From positions 51,057,635-51,121,634 of the forward strand of contig JAJKFL010000005.1 in NCBI GenBank assembly GCA_021186555.1: a DNA stretch of 64,000 nucleotides, in the 5' to 3' direction. Each line of letters starts with the position of its first letter. The stretch's first letter is position 1. The DNA comes from Reticulitermes speratus. Taxonomy: Eukaryota; Arthropoda; Insecta; Blattodea; Rhinotermitidae. Under the pieces are notes generated by a model that was given only the letters and a program-made list of their open reading frames with translations, did no database searches and was not told where the DNA came from. A program made the position numbers and the translations under genes. Below are positions 1 to 11,110 of this stretch, piece by piece.

Positions 1-1121
1 CGCAATGGTACACAACATTGGCAAATTTTATGTCTGAAATGGCAGTTTATGTAACTAGGTCATAAATAAGATGTTGGTCACATTTGAGATCCTTGCACTG
101 GTGCTGAAGGCTGGCATCTCAAATTGATGCATCATTCACTGCGCACTTTTACGTAATTTTACAATGAAGATCAAGACAGTACAGAATACGTTACAAAGAA
201 CAACTTTGAGTTTTATTGCCGGGGCTGGGCTGTCATCAGGGAATAGATGTAAGATACAAAGTAGAAATTACTGAAGTTCTACACTAAAACTGTTGCCCTA
301 AGTCAGATAACCTATTACACAATATTATTTAAATATATTGCCAAAATCTGTATAAAATGTACCAGTATTTCCGGTCTCTAAATTTATTATTCTATGCCAA
401 AGGTAGAATGATTTAATGGTGTATAATCATCCTTGATCCACAGATTTAAGTCGTGTTGGATGTTATGCCTTGTTGACTGGCAAATAGTTACTGATATTCT
501 AGAGGCATTACACTCCTCCAAAACGTCGATAACTGTTTGCCAGTCGACATAGCATGACGTCTGATGACTCAAATCTTCATCAACACGACTGTGATAACCT
601 TAAATTTGACTGAGTGTTCCATCTGTATTGAACTCTTTATACCGAAAATGTGACATAAAATTCTGCCACTGTTAAGTAAGTTGTCACTTCCTCGCTGTGT
701 GGACAGAACAGTTACTGAAGCCGTAAGACTAATCAGCAATTACTTAGACAAATCGTGGCATATTTTCACTTAAACTGTGCATATTAAAGGCCATGTGCAA
801 TTCCTTGTATTTTTATTGATTAGAAGTTTTGCCATTTTAATACAGGAACATACATCAAAGTGTTCCTTATTTTGGGTTTAGTGTACTTTAATCTGTAAAA
901 TTAAAATTGCCTGCACAAGAAACTACTGCATATTAAGTTTCCTTTCTACCAAGCAAATGCCGCATGCTTCATATATTTATCACGTGAGAAATATTTCTTA
1001 CAAAAATTATAACAGAATTGTGATTTTTTACTAGAGTTCATTTGCAGATCTCTGAACTACATCTTATGTCTGCTTGTGGGGTTTTGGTTAATCAGCTGCT
1101 AGCATAACCTTAGAACTAAGT
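1..1121. other. AT-rich non-coding stretch, no gene seen
   Basis: No open frame above about 60 codons and no recognisable domain, tRNA or TIR element. It may be intergenic, intronic or a long UTR; the sequence alone does not decide. Confidence 0.5.
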
Positions 1122-1534
1122 CAGGTGCGCACCCAGAATTTGTCATGGGGGGGGGGGGGGGGGGGGGGGGCTTGCTGACCCTGAAGATATATATAATTTA
1201 TGTTTCATTTTAAAAATTATGTAATAAAAATCATGTCTCAAGTACGACATAACACTGTCTGCAACTACATTTATATACATACAAATATAACTACATGTTC
1301 CGTGACTCAATCACAGTGTCATATCTTCTTGTCTTTTTAATTTTATTAATTTATTTTTGAAAATTCTAATGTACTAGTCATCAGCCGATTTCAGTGGCTG
1401 ATTTCAGCTGAAGGGTAAATCACGTAAAACTTTTGATATCACAATATCTACAAAGTCTGTTTTTTTTTTAATTTCGGTTTTGGGGGGTTTGAGGGGGTTG
1501 CAGCCTGGCAGCTCCCCCCTTGGGTGCGCCGCTG
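1122..1534. mobile_element. Short TIR element (hAT-like?) with a 24-G run
   Basis: The left end reads CAGGTGCGCACCCA. The right end, reverse-complemented, reads CAGCGGCGCACCCA, giving near-identical terminal inverted repeats. Flanks aactaagt and aaccaaat could be a decayed 8-bp target duplication. A run of 24 G lies at 1147-1170 and G-rich/C-rich segments sit just inside both ends. There is no coding capacity. The hAT assignment is a guess from the presumed 8-bp duplication. Confidence 0.45.
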
Positions 1535-4500
1535 AACCAAATAAATCTCAAATACTAATTTATTAGCTATAAGTATTACTGATAACCAAAGACACATTGC
1601 TAATAATTTATTAATTGGATTCTTATTGTAAGTAATGTATAAATTGTATATAATTTTTAAGCTTTGAGACAGAAGCTCAACTGTGCAGTTTCACTGCTGT
1701 TGCTACTGTCAATTCTTTGTCATACTGCTGGTGTGACGCTACACTTTTAATGTGTAACTCGGTTAAACTGTAAGGAAATGAGAGACCTTGATTAGTGTGC
1801 AAATCAGGCCAGTCACACAGAAAAGACCGTTTTTTGTGTATCAGTGATGTAACAAACGCGCACAAACAATTTGAAGAATAAAGTCAAATTGTTAGACAGT
1901 TTGCAGACATGCCTAAGCCTGTTGTAATGGCAGAAATGAATAATATCTTTATCTGTGCAAGTGATGTACTAATTCCAGCAGGCCTGGAATATATTTTTAC
2001 TGCAGTAAGTTTGTTCATGAAGGAAAATTATATAATGTGAGGATATATACGTATATATCTGTGTGTCTGTGTTTTGCTGAACAATTTTATGTTTTCTTGT
2101 CCTACTGTGTTTTTATAATATCCTTCTTTTACATTTTTTCAGTTTGGAAAGAACATGAAAGGCTGAAAGCATCAAGTGTAATTTTTATGTGAATGTGTAT
2201 ATAATATAATGTACATAATACATAAGTGATGGGGAATGATGGTGACAGTGGTGATTAAAATAATGCATGTGTAATGTGAAACTGCATAATCCTTGGTCTA
2301 AAAATGGAAGTCAAAAAAAAAAAAAATGGAATTTAATATTGCAGAATTTTAAATTTGCATTGTGGGGCATGCTGTGTGTTTCTTCCACATTTCAAAACAG
2401 ATTGTATTTATATTTAGCGGATTTGTACGGGTTGATTTTTAATTGTAGAACCTCATAAGTTTTTCCTAGATAGATACCGTTCTTGCAATTAATGATGTGA
2501 AAGGGACAGTACAGCAGGGAGTATTTTCAGCCAGCACAGAAACTGTGCAGGCTGTTTTGTAACTGATTTTGACACATCATCTCACAGGGAGGAGAACATT
2601 CAACCCCCCCCCCCCCCCCCCCCCCCCTCCCTACAAAAGAAACAGACAGCATTCCTACATTTGCAGTCAATATAGATGCAAACATAATTATGTATGTATA
2701 ATTTTGTGGCTAAATGAAAATGTTCAGTGAATAAAAGAATCACCCCGTATTTTTTAAGAAATATGAAGACTGATTTGCAAAGATGCATAAAGTTCTCTTA
2801 TCCTTAAATACTTAACATTGTTTTATAAGATTATTATTAGATATTTGAAAATGTTTAACCCCTTGGTGTTCTAAATATTCTAAAATACAGAAAATTGAAA
2901 TTAATATTTTATCACATAATGTGATGTGGCCTGAACTTGAAGGACTTTGAAAAGTTCAGGAAAATTGACGAAACAATTCTGGTTTGTGTTCGACGTCCCT
3001 GTAAATATTTCTGTAATCACAGTGAAGGAAGACATTTTGACTGAAATATAATTACTAGGGTTTGCGTCAGTTTTGAAACCTACTGGCTCCAATATATATT
3101 GTACCCTTGTGGATTGTGACATCGTGTAGTTTTGTAGGTGGATACCAACATTTTGGAGGAACATGCTGTGCTCTATTCACAGTCACAGTGAGGGGTATGC
3201 GAGGCAGTTGCGTTATACAGACAGGTTGCAAGAAAGATGATCTGTAAGATCCAAAGAAGGGGCAGGCCAATAGGAACACTTATGTTGTCCGTAAAGATCA
3301 AGGAAATATGTTTCTTTGAAATGTTGCTATCCACCCCCAAGGCTACATGGCATCATAACCCAGAAGACCACATTCCAAACAATCTGCTTAATGCTGCTTT
3401 AAATTGTGTATTTTCATTTGTATGATTTGTTGTACTAAATGCAAAACTGTGAAGAAGTTTCAGAAATTTGATCACCAGTATTTTTGTCACTTAAACAAGG
3501 GAAGGGTGAAACTATTCAAGATATGATTACAAGAGTCCTGACCTAGGGTTGTGTACTTTGACATGTCACATGTCAATACTCAGATATTGTATTCCTGTAC
3601 AAAATCATTTGCTGAATAGCTAAGGAAGACAGGGTGATATAATATGATTCCTCTTTGGACCATAATGAATGGTGGAATGTTTGCTGGGTTGAAGAATTCA
3701 AGTCAGAAATGGTAACTGACATATTGTGTGACTTTATGCAGTCATATTATAGTTTTTTACCAGAAAATTTGATGCTGTGTGAATGTGAAATCTTATTCGT
3801 GTATCTGCTAGTTTTGATTCTGTGGGTGGTTGCTTGTTTAATGTAACTGATACTTTGCAAATTGAAATCTTGGTGACATTTGATTTGCACTGATGTTCTA
3901 GAGACGAAACTGTCTGTGTTACATGTGAAGCAGGTGTAATTGAATTATAAGGTTGGTTTTAATTTGTATGGATGATAACCATTATTTGCACTATTTTATT
4001 TCCAGTCTTTAGTCTTGTCTGACTATATGTATAGAATTGAGGCAGAAATGTTGATGAAATAGATTTTTTTATATTATGCAGATCCATTGCATTTATGGAA
4101 ATATTAGGCACAAATGAACAGATATGCTTCAGCATATGCCTAATAGCTATGCCAGCACATATGGTACTCATTTAAATGTGACAGTAGTACATTGGAAGTT
4201 TCATAAAACATTAAAATGAATATATGATAGTTTTGTTCCCACCTTCAGAGACAGAGAGTCACAGTTTCAAGATATTTTTTTAATTATCAGGAAGAATGTT
4301 TTTCTTTTCTTCAAACATCTTCCATTTCGTTGTTGTGACACATACTTGTTAAATCTGATTTGAAATCCTTTATTTCTGGATATGTTTATTTGTTTACATC
4401 TTATTAATTAACAGTTTACATCTTATTAATTAACATCTTTATCCTAAACTCACCCAAAACTGTTTTGAATGGAGTGCTAAATTCTCTGCATTTTGTTCAG

Positions 4501-5280
4501 ATGGATATGAAATAATTCAGCCTTTCAGTTAAATCATATACTTGAATATAAGTAAATGTTTATTGTTTGAAATTAACCCAAATTTTGGTGAAAAATAAGT
4601 ATGTTAGTGAAATACATACATAATTTTGAAACAAAAGCAATGATTGTGCAAATGGCTGTGTACTTGCAAGTTACCAATGCCTTGTTGTTTTGTGATGATT
4701 TAGTATTTGTAACAAAGTTAGATGTTTCAAGGTTATGGCAGAATCATACACAATCACAACGCCAATAGAACTGTAACTGTTTCAGTGGGGTTGAATGTTT
4801 TGTGGGACTGCTTACTGCAACCTGATTTAATTAACATCTTTCATAATAGGATCAGTAAGATATATTTACCAGTGCATTCTTGAGTGCTGTGTTACTTTCA
4901 TAATATACTGACCATGGCATTTTATTATTTTAACAAATTAAAAAATCCTTCTGTGAATTTTTAATTATTTATCACACAGGTAAAAATATAGCACTGCTAT
5001 GAATTTGTGTTCTGTGCATTATAATCCTGCACTGTGGCCATGAAATTCAGCTCGGAGTTAAAGGGCTTCATCATGTCACAACCGTATCACAAACTTCATT
5101 TCATGTGAAAATATATTTTATATGTGTGTTGTGCAGACATGGTGATTTGACATTGCAGACGGGACATTGTTTCAAAATAAGCTAGAAAAAATAGTATGTT
5201 ACCATTGTTAGTCATTTCATGTAATTCACTATTTTGTACTTAATAGACCCTAATGCCAGACAGCAATATACATTTAATAT
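1535..5280. other. AT-rich non-coding stretch with a poly-C run
   Basis: No convincing coding region. A run of 24 C occupies 2604-2627. A direct duplication of about 22 bp lies at 4392-4436. By eye the + strand is poor in C compared with G, which can mark long transcribed non-coding DNA. Only a decayed dispersed repeat (3060-3235) breaks the stretch. Confidence 0.5.
3060..3235. repeat. Dispersed repeat family Q, copy 1
   Basis: Shares a diverged block with 9745-9930 and, more weakly, 15190-15425. Common words include GTGGATACCA followed by a TTTTG..GG.ACATGCTG stretch. No coding capacity and no clear ends; the superfamily is unknown. Confidence 0.4.
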
Positions 5281-5387
5281 TGTTTTCACCGTGCATCTCG
5301 TATATATAAAAAACCAAGACCAACTAGATGCACAATCACTATTAAAAACTTTAATAGTGAATGTGCATCTAGTTGGTCTTGGTTTTT
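5281..5387. mobile_element. Fold-back element, internally deleted (CACCGTGCAT family)
   Basis: Two arms containing ACCAACTAGATGCACA and its complement face each other around AAAACTTTAATAGTG. Outside the left arm lies the family tail TTCACCGTGCATC. The same arms bound the element at 17755-18735, but here the ribozyme-bearing interior is gone. Non-coding; related to Penelope-like elements by inference only. Confidence 0.7.
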
Positions 5388-5463
5388 GAACAATATACAG
5401 CTTACACAGATGCTTTATTTTATCTGACAAATGTTGTTTGCCACTCCTGCTACTATTCCATCA

Positions 5464-5521
<58 letters not shown>

Positions 5522-8499
5522 CACATGTGCAGTTGGCTGAGCCATGTTAATATGATAAGCTAACAAAGAGCGACAGTGATACTTGTCAGATAAAATAATT
5601 ATAACAGCATTGGAGTAACATTGCGTGAAAATATTGTTGTGATGTAATCACAGCGTAAAATTTAGTTTTGAGGTTTTCATGGCAGTGAGTATAAAGACAT
5701 GTAGTTTGGTATATTGTGACTGTTGTTGCATTGGAACGTGCTGCCTCCATCTTCAGTTTAAAAGACTGTGGCAGAAGGTTTTTTCCAAAAATTTGGTACT
5801 GTTCACTATGTGGCATCAACGTGCAGAAGACTGTTAACCTTGATGACGTATAGTTCACTGCCCGATTAAGAATTAAGAGTTTAATTGCATGCTATTTGCC
5901 ATGTGTTATGATGTACATCACATGCTCGCACTGTTGTTTCGTGGGTGTTATGGACATTCGTGTTACGAAAGTGTTCAGATTTCACAAACATATCTTTGAG
6001 GAACTTATACACATCATAAGCAGTCTGCTTATAGTGATGTCTGATTTCAGATTCTTCCAATATGCCCAGTATCACTGGCATTGTAACAGCCAAAAAACGT
6101 TTCAAATTAATTTTACATATTACCACACGGAATCCAAAAACTTATCACAAGTTACAAATTGTAACAGATATGAATTCATTGGAAACCAATAGCTTGAAGT
6201 TTGCAGCATGATAATGCCATCACAAAAGAACATATTCCTTCTGTTAAGTGCAGAAAACTTACAGCTTGCACTTGGCAGCATAGCACTGCTAATGTAGGGT
6301 TGCATGGTGGTGGTGGTGTTGGTTGGATGAACTCATTTTGTAGCCTTGAATCATGTAATTTTTCATGTATACTATAGATATTATTTATATTACAGATTTG
6401 TTGTTACTTTGTGTGTTTAGTATTTTGGAATGCTTTTATTAAGTTTTATGTGTTGATTGTGACAACCACCAACATTGCAGGAGTGCTGGATTGATGCACT
6501 GACAGTAATATGAAGTTATGTTATGACAAAAGTGTGTCTTGAAATACTGATTGTTTTGAAGCTGGAAAAGGAGATGAAGATTAAAGAAAAATAGGGCAGT
6601 GGCTACATTTGGATGATTGTTCAGATATTTATATTTTCATTAACTTTTTATGCAGCAGTGGTGTATTTGGTTGTATAATGATGAATCATACAGATACTGA
6701 AGTCACTATTAGCTGAGAATTAGCTGGGAAATAGTGAGCACTTATAAGACCATGGAAATATTCAGCTGTACAAAAAACATAAACTTCTTTTAGGTGCAAA
6801 GCTAATGTTTACTATGTTGAAACTGAGAGATGATGATGTAGAAAGATTTCATGAACTTGGTACTTTGAATCATCTGAAGTAATATTTTGAAATTTGTACA
6901 CAATGTGAACATATAAACTAGTTTAAACAGTTCTGTGAGTTCTGTGTGGACAGTATAGGATATTAATAGTTAAAACAAATTAATAAAGAAAGTTTACAAG
7001 AAAATAGAAAATGAAGTTATGTGGAACTAGCTAGTTTATCTGCAGCACAAATTACCATCACACCGTTTAATATATGACCATAATTATTAACTTCAATAGT
7101 GAAAGAGAGTGCTTACTGCATCATGTTTCGCTTCTCTTATTTAGTTGTGTGTTTGCAATTTTGGGAACTGGCAATGTAATGGAGATCTATTTTGGGTTTT
7201 TAACATGTAATTAAAGACATTAGAAGTAATTTTATTTAGTCTATGTAAAAAGTCTTTTGGTAAGAAAAAAGAGGAACATATAATTGTAATATTTTACAGA
7301 GCATACTAAAGGTGTACATAAATGAATATGTATTCTTTTATGTGGAGCTTTTAATTTATTTAGTGATGGTAATGTTAATCTTGGGCCACAAGAATCAATA
7401 GTTTATAAAATATATTCACTTCAGCTTCTTGTGATGTCAGTTGCAATTTATTGTTTCAGTAATTCCTGTGCAGCTAATTTTTGTAATGTAGCAATTAGTT
7501 TATGATACACAGAAAGAGTAATTATGACTGTTTATGAAGTTATGTCCCATGTATTTAAAGTTTTTTGTCTTCTTAAAACATTACAGTTTATTTATTTTCT
7601 TAAGCTAACATTGGGTGCTCTCATCTTGTGCTTTGCTCGTACCAGTAAAATTGTGTGATTGTTGAGGATGCAAGAATTTGGACCCCATAATATCCATTTG
7701 AAATGTAACGCATTAGAATAGTTTTTGTCTCAATATTACAGACTGATCGTCTGAAGAGTAACCATGTTCAGATATGATGGTCATGATTTGTAAAATTGAA
7801 GTTTTGTAATAATTATGCGTATCATTTTTTAAGAATTACATGTTGGTTTCTTAATAGTATTATGAGGTAGTTTTATAAGCATAAAATATGCTGTTTTTTC
7901 GCAGTTGAGCCTCTTCCATCAGGATACCTTGGTAACCTATCACTGGACTCTCATGCATTGCTTTGTTTATGAAGATTTGTTTTGTTACATCTGGCAATTT
8001 CCAAATATTTTAAAGCAGTTTTAAGTGAGTGTTTTCGGCCAGCAGCATATTAGCTAGTTTGTTTTATTTGTGAAAACGCCATTTGTAACAGTTTTCTATG
8101 GAAAGCTGGGGATGCTGACACGCTGACACACTTTTGGTCCTACATGGAAATTATAACTTACAGAAATATACCAGTATTAAAATATTTCATAACAATCTGA
8201 GATTTGTATTACAGGGATTGTTAATATTGAAAATATTTGCAGAGTAAATATTTTCGATATTAATGATTATAATGAAATAGAATCTTTCTTCAAATTCAGT
8301 GAATGTGCCTGCTTCCATGTGCAAAAAATAAAATACATCTTTATCGTCTAAGAGAAGAAGAAATTATTGTAACTTGTATGTTTGATTTCTTCTATAGAAT
8401 GCTTTGGAGAAATTCTGAAATTCAGCCTACAGAAGAGTCTTCTTACCATAATCTATGGTTACATTAAGAGCACCAGAGACTAATGGGACTATAAAATGT
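5388..8499. other. AT-rich non-coding stretch with a GT/GA microsatellite
   Basis: Besides the microsatellite at 5465-5521 I see no gene, TIR element or SINE. Open frames are short and lack recognisable domains. The + strand is visibly C-poor. It could be intron, UTR or intergenic sequence. Confidence 0.45.
5465..5521. repeat. Compound (GT)n(GA)n microsatellite
   Basis: About 19 GT dinucleotides run directly into about 9 GA dinucleotides. Confidence 0.95.
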
Positions 8500-8551
8500 G
8501 AAGGAGAGCCTTCAGTCACAACTCAACTTGACAGTTATTTAATGTCAAACT

Positions 8552-8590
8552 TTACTACATGTTTCGGCCTTGCAGGCCATCCTCACGTAC
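8552..8590 (-). ncRNA. Hammerhead-like motif H1
   Basis: On the minus strand: GUGAGGA (expected CUGANGA, first base changed), unpaired U, stem II GGCC/GGCC with loop UGCAA, then GAAACAUGUA. Possible stem I is UAC/GUA. The changed core base suggests this copy is inactive. Confidence 0.5.
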
Positions 8591-9080
8591 AAGTGTTTGT
8601 AAAAGTACGGTATTGAGGAAATCGTGTGTACTTAAATAACATGCATGAGTAAGATTGTGATCTCAGTCCTTTACCAAAAACATGTGGAGTGAGGAATGTT
8701 TTGAATCTAATTCTTGCTGAAATATGTAAACAGGTATTTTAAAAACTGGCACTCCTTTTAAAAATGTGTTATTGATTTCTTACTCTCCATTTTGCAGATG
8801 TAAGCATGTTTTCAAATTTCGTTGGTGATGTTGATTAACATCTTGGATTACTTCCATTAAGCACGAAATATTTCTCTCCAAAAGAGTTTCTCTAGTTTTG
8901 TTTGTAACATTTACTGTTACCATATAAAACTAAAATTGTGTTTTCAGAGGATAATATTCAGCAAAAATTATGTTCAAAACTTATTTAAACTCCACATATT
9001 TTTGTAAAAGAATGAGCTCTCAATCTTACTCATGAATTTGATTGTGTGTACATAGAGATCCTCAATATTTTATAAATACT

Positions 9081-9120
9081 AGTACCTGATGATGACAATG
9101 TAAGTCCGAGACATTTGGTA
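9081..9120 (+). ncRNA. Hammerhead-like motif H1b (decayed)
   Basis: Core CUGAUGA is intact and stem I GUAC/GUAC is perfect, but GAAAC has become GAGAC and stem II is weak. It is the inverted partner of the motif at 8552-8590. Confidence 0.45.
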
Positions 9121-9439
9121 CAGTTTGACATTAAATAATTGTCAATTTGAGTTGTGATTGATGGTTTTTCCTTCCCTTTTCATATATCATATCACAATAG
9201 GATATCTAGACCAAAGTGTAATGGGACTGTATAAAGGCACAGTTTTGTAGCTGATTCCAATCCGAATTGCTACTCGCAGGCATACACACTTGTAACTCAT
9301 CTTCATCATTCTCCTTCCCCTAAGTTAGTTTGTGAGAAATACTTTAAAGTAGAAATTTTGCATCTTTTTGTCTTTTCTCCAGGATGATTTTTTGACACAT
9401 TTGGGGTAAACCTATCACAGTGTTTTCTTTCCAGTTTAT

Positions 9440-9720
9440 TTGTAGTCAGGACAGCCCAGTCAGTGTGGTGAGTAGGCCAGGGGCTGAATCTCCGAGAACT
9501 GTTGTTCGTTTCTTAGCAGGGGCAAGAGTCTTTACTCTTCTCTGTAGTGTCCAGACTGGTTTGGGGCCCAATCAGTCCCCCATTTAGTGTTCACCAGAGA
9601 CACTTTCCCCAGGTGTAAAACTGACCACTCACTTGCATCTAATGTTGAGGTTAAGAATGAGTGGAGGTAGTCCTCTACTCCCCCACCTGCCTTCATTACA
9701 TGCACAAGAGACAACTTCAT
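9440..9720 (+). mobile_element. SINE family S2 copy (diverged)
   Basis: Matches the S2 body seen better at 63456-63715: a tRNA-like head, a block equivalent to GTCCAGACTGGTTTGGG, then CTGACCACTCAC, a GAGGTTAAGAATGAGTGGAG segment and a CTCTACTCCCCC tail region. Old and non-coding. Confidence 0.6.
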
Positions 9721-9744
9721 CTGTACCTTAATTTGTATAATTGT

Positions 9745-9930
9745 AAAGTATGTTTGTAAGTATAAGATCTGAGGTTTTCATGGCAGCATGTACTCGGATT
9801 ATGGTTTGAGTTCTGACACGATGTGGTTCTGTTGGTGGATACCAGCGCTTTTGAGGGACATGCTGCACCCTGTCTTCAGTGTTGAAGTTAAGCAGGGTGA
9901 GGATGCTCAGCTTGTAGACGCGTGAATATA
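9745..9930. repeat. Dispersed repeat family Q, copy 2
   Basis: Contains GGTGGATACCAGCGCTTTTG and GGACATGCTGCA, matching 3060-3235 with substitutions. No coding capacity. Confidence 0.45.
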
Positions 9931-9944
9931 GTGGCGAAAACGCC

Positions 9945-10300
9945 ACTCTGGGTCCAAACCCAAGGGAGCCATGCAGCTAAAGTATACCCCCCTTAATTAA
10001 GAAGACTATATGCTCCTAGAGCTGTAGCCTTTGGCATACCAAGTCCCGGCCCTTAACCGAGACTATAAAACGTTGGCATAAGCGCAATCCCCAGCTATAG
10101 TACAAGGTGTCTGTTATTGAGCCCAGCGATGCGCTAAAACGCAGAAATGGCTAAACAGGCCAAGGGACGTCAACTTGCGCGGAGCGCAAGTCTCCGCCCT
10201 TAGCTCTTTGGTTGATTGGTTGGTTGGAGGGTGTGGATGCAGTCAAATTGAGGTGGACTCTCAGACTCACTGGGGGGGATAGAGAGAACCTAATCTGGGG
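9945..10300. other. GC-richer block of unknown nature upstream of UFD1
   Basis: Clearly higher in G+C than its surroundings. It includes a perfect hairpin, ACTTGCGC-GGA-GCGCAAGT, near 10173-10191. No long open frame. It may be a decayed SINE or another repeat; I do not recognise it. Confidence 0.35.
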
Positions 10301-11107
10301 CGGTAGCAATAACTGACAAGGAACTGCGAGAAAATGACCTTTTTCAGGGCTACCACAGACGGGAAATTAGATATTTTTATGAGTCTATAATAGAATTGTC
10401 ACAGGTGGAACATACATTTATGAGAAAATGGGTCGTTTCAGAGCCACCATAAAGAGGAAACTGGAAATGCCAAGCATTTGCAATTTCACGTATATTACGA
10501 GACATTGTCATTAACTGAGTGCAGTGTATTTAATACTCTTGCGTCTTGGCTTTTATAGAAATTTGCAACATCTAGCTACTTCATCTTTTATTAAGTTATG
10601 TCAACTGAAATATTGTCGTATTGATTTACGGAGTTCTACACAAAGTGATGATCGAAATAATGAATTATTTGATTTTTTCAATTAAAAATATGACCAACAT
10701 AGCTTCCGAGAATTTTGAAAGGTATAGTGCAGTGGCGTGGTAATGTATTTTTAGGGTTCGCAGATAAAAGCAGAGCAGCTGCTTGAAATTCTCTTGTATT
10801 GTTACATTATTGCAGATAATCCGTGGTTACAACCATTTGCGTCTTACGCGTGATCTCCTTTCTTGTGTTTGACTGATCTGTCCCTCAGCTCAAAGGTACG
10901 GATTCTTTGTGTCCAAAGCACGGATAAGAGCTGCCCAGAGAGAATTATGATCAACGAAGTCGCGTAGTTCAATATGGCTGTCGAAGGTTGGTCTCCGTGA
11001 GTAAGTGGTGTAATTCGTAAGTGTACGGCAGCATCTTTAAAACCACACGTTGCCTGATATTATTGCTGTGGATTGTTTTTATTTACGGTTATAAAAAATA
11101 TATCAAA
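10301..11107 (+). promoter_or_regulatory. Upstream region and presumed 5' UTR of UFD1
   Basis: Runs up to the UFD1 start codon at 11108. The transcription start is not visible; there is no clear TATA box at a convincing distance. If transcription begins before 10947, the leader carries two tiny upstream open frames, 10947-10967 (6 codons plus stop) and 10974-11000 (8 codons plus stop). The extent of the promoter and UTR is inferred only from its position before the coding start. Confidence 0.4.
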
Positions 11108-11110
11108 ATG
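11108..11110 (+). CDS. UFD1: UFD1 coding exon 1 (start codon only)
   Basis: The ATG is followed immediately by GTACGT, a good splice donor, and exon 2 then opens in phase 0 with FGFNMF. This gives M-FGFNMFPD, the expected insect-like N-terminus. The alternative is initiation at the ATG at 11508-11510 inside exon 2, which would lose five residues. Confidence 0.75.

Larger units (their letters stand above)
8500..9190. mobile_element. Inverted-repeat element with two ribozyme-like motifs
   Basis: Left arm (about 8500-8700) and right arm (about 8990-9190) are diverged inverted repeats that begin with CACAACTCAA and contain TTATTTAATGTCAAAC. Each arm carries a hammerhead-like motif, at 8552-8590 (minus) and 9081-9120 (plus). 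The 290-bp centre is unique and non-coding. I read it as a non-autonomous Penelope-like or derived fold-back element. Confidence 0.65.
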
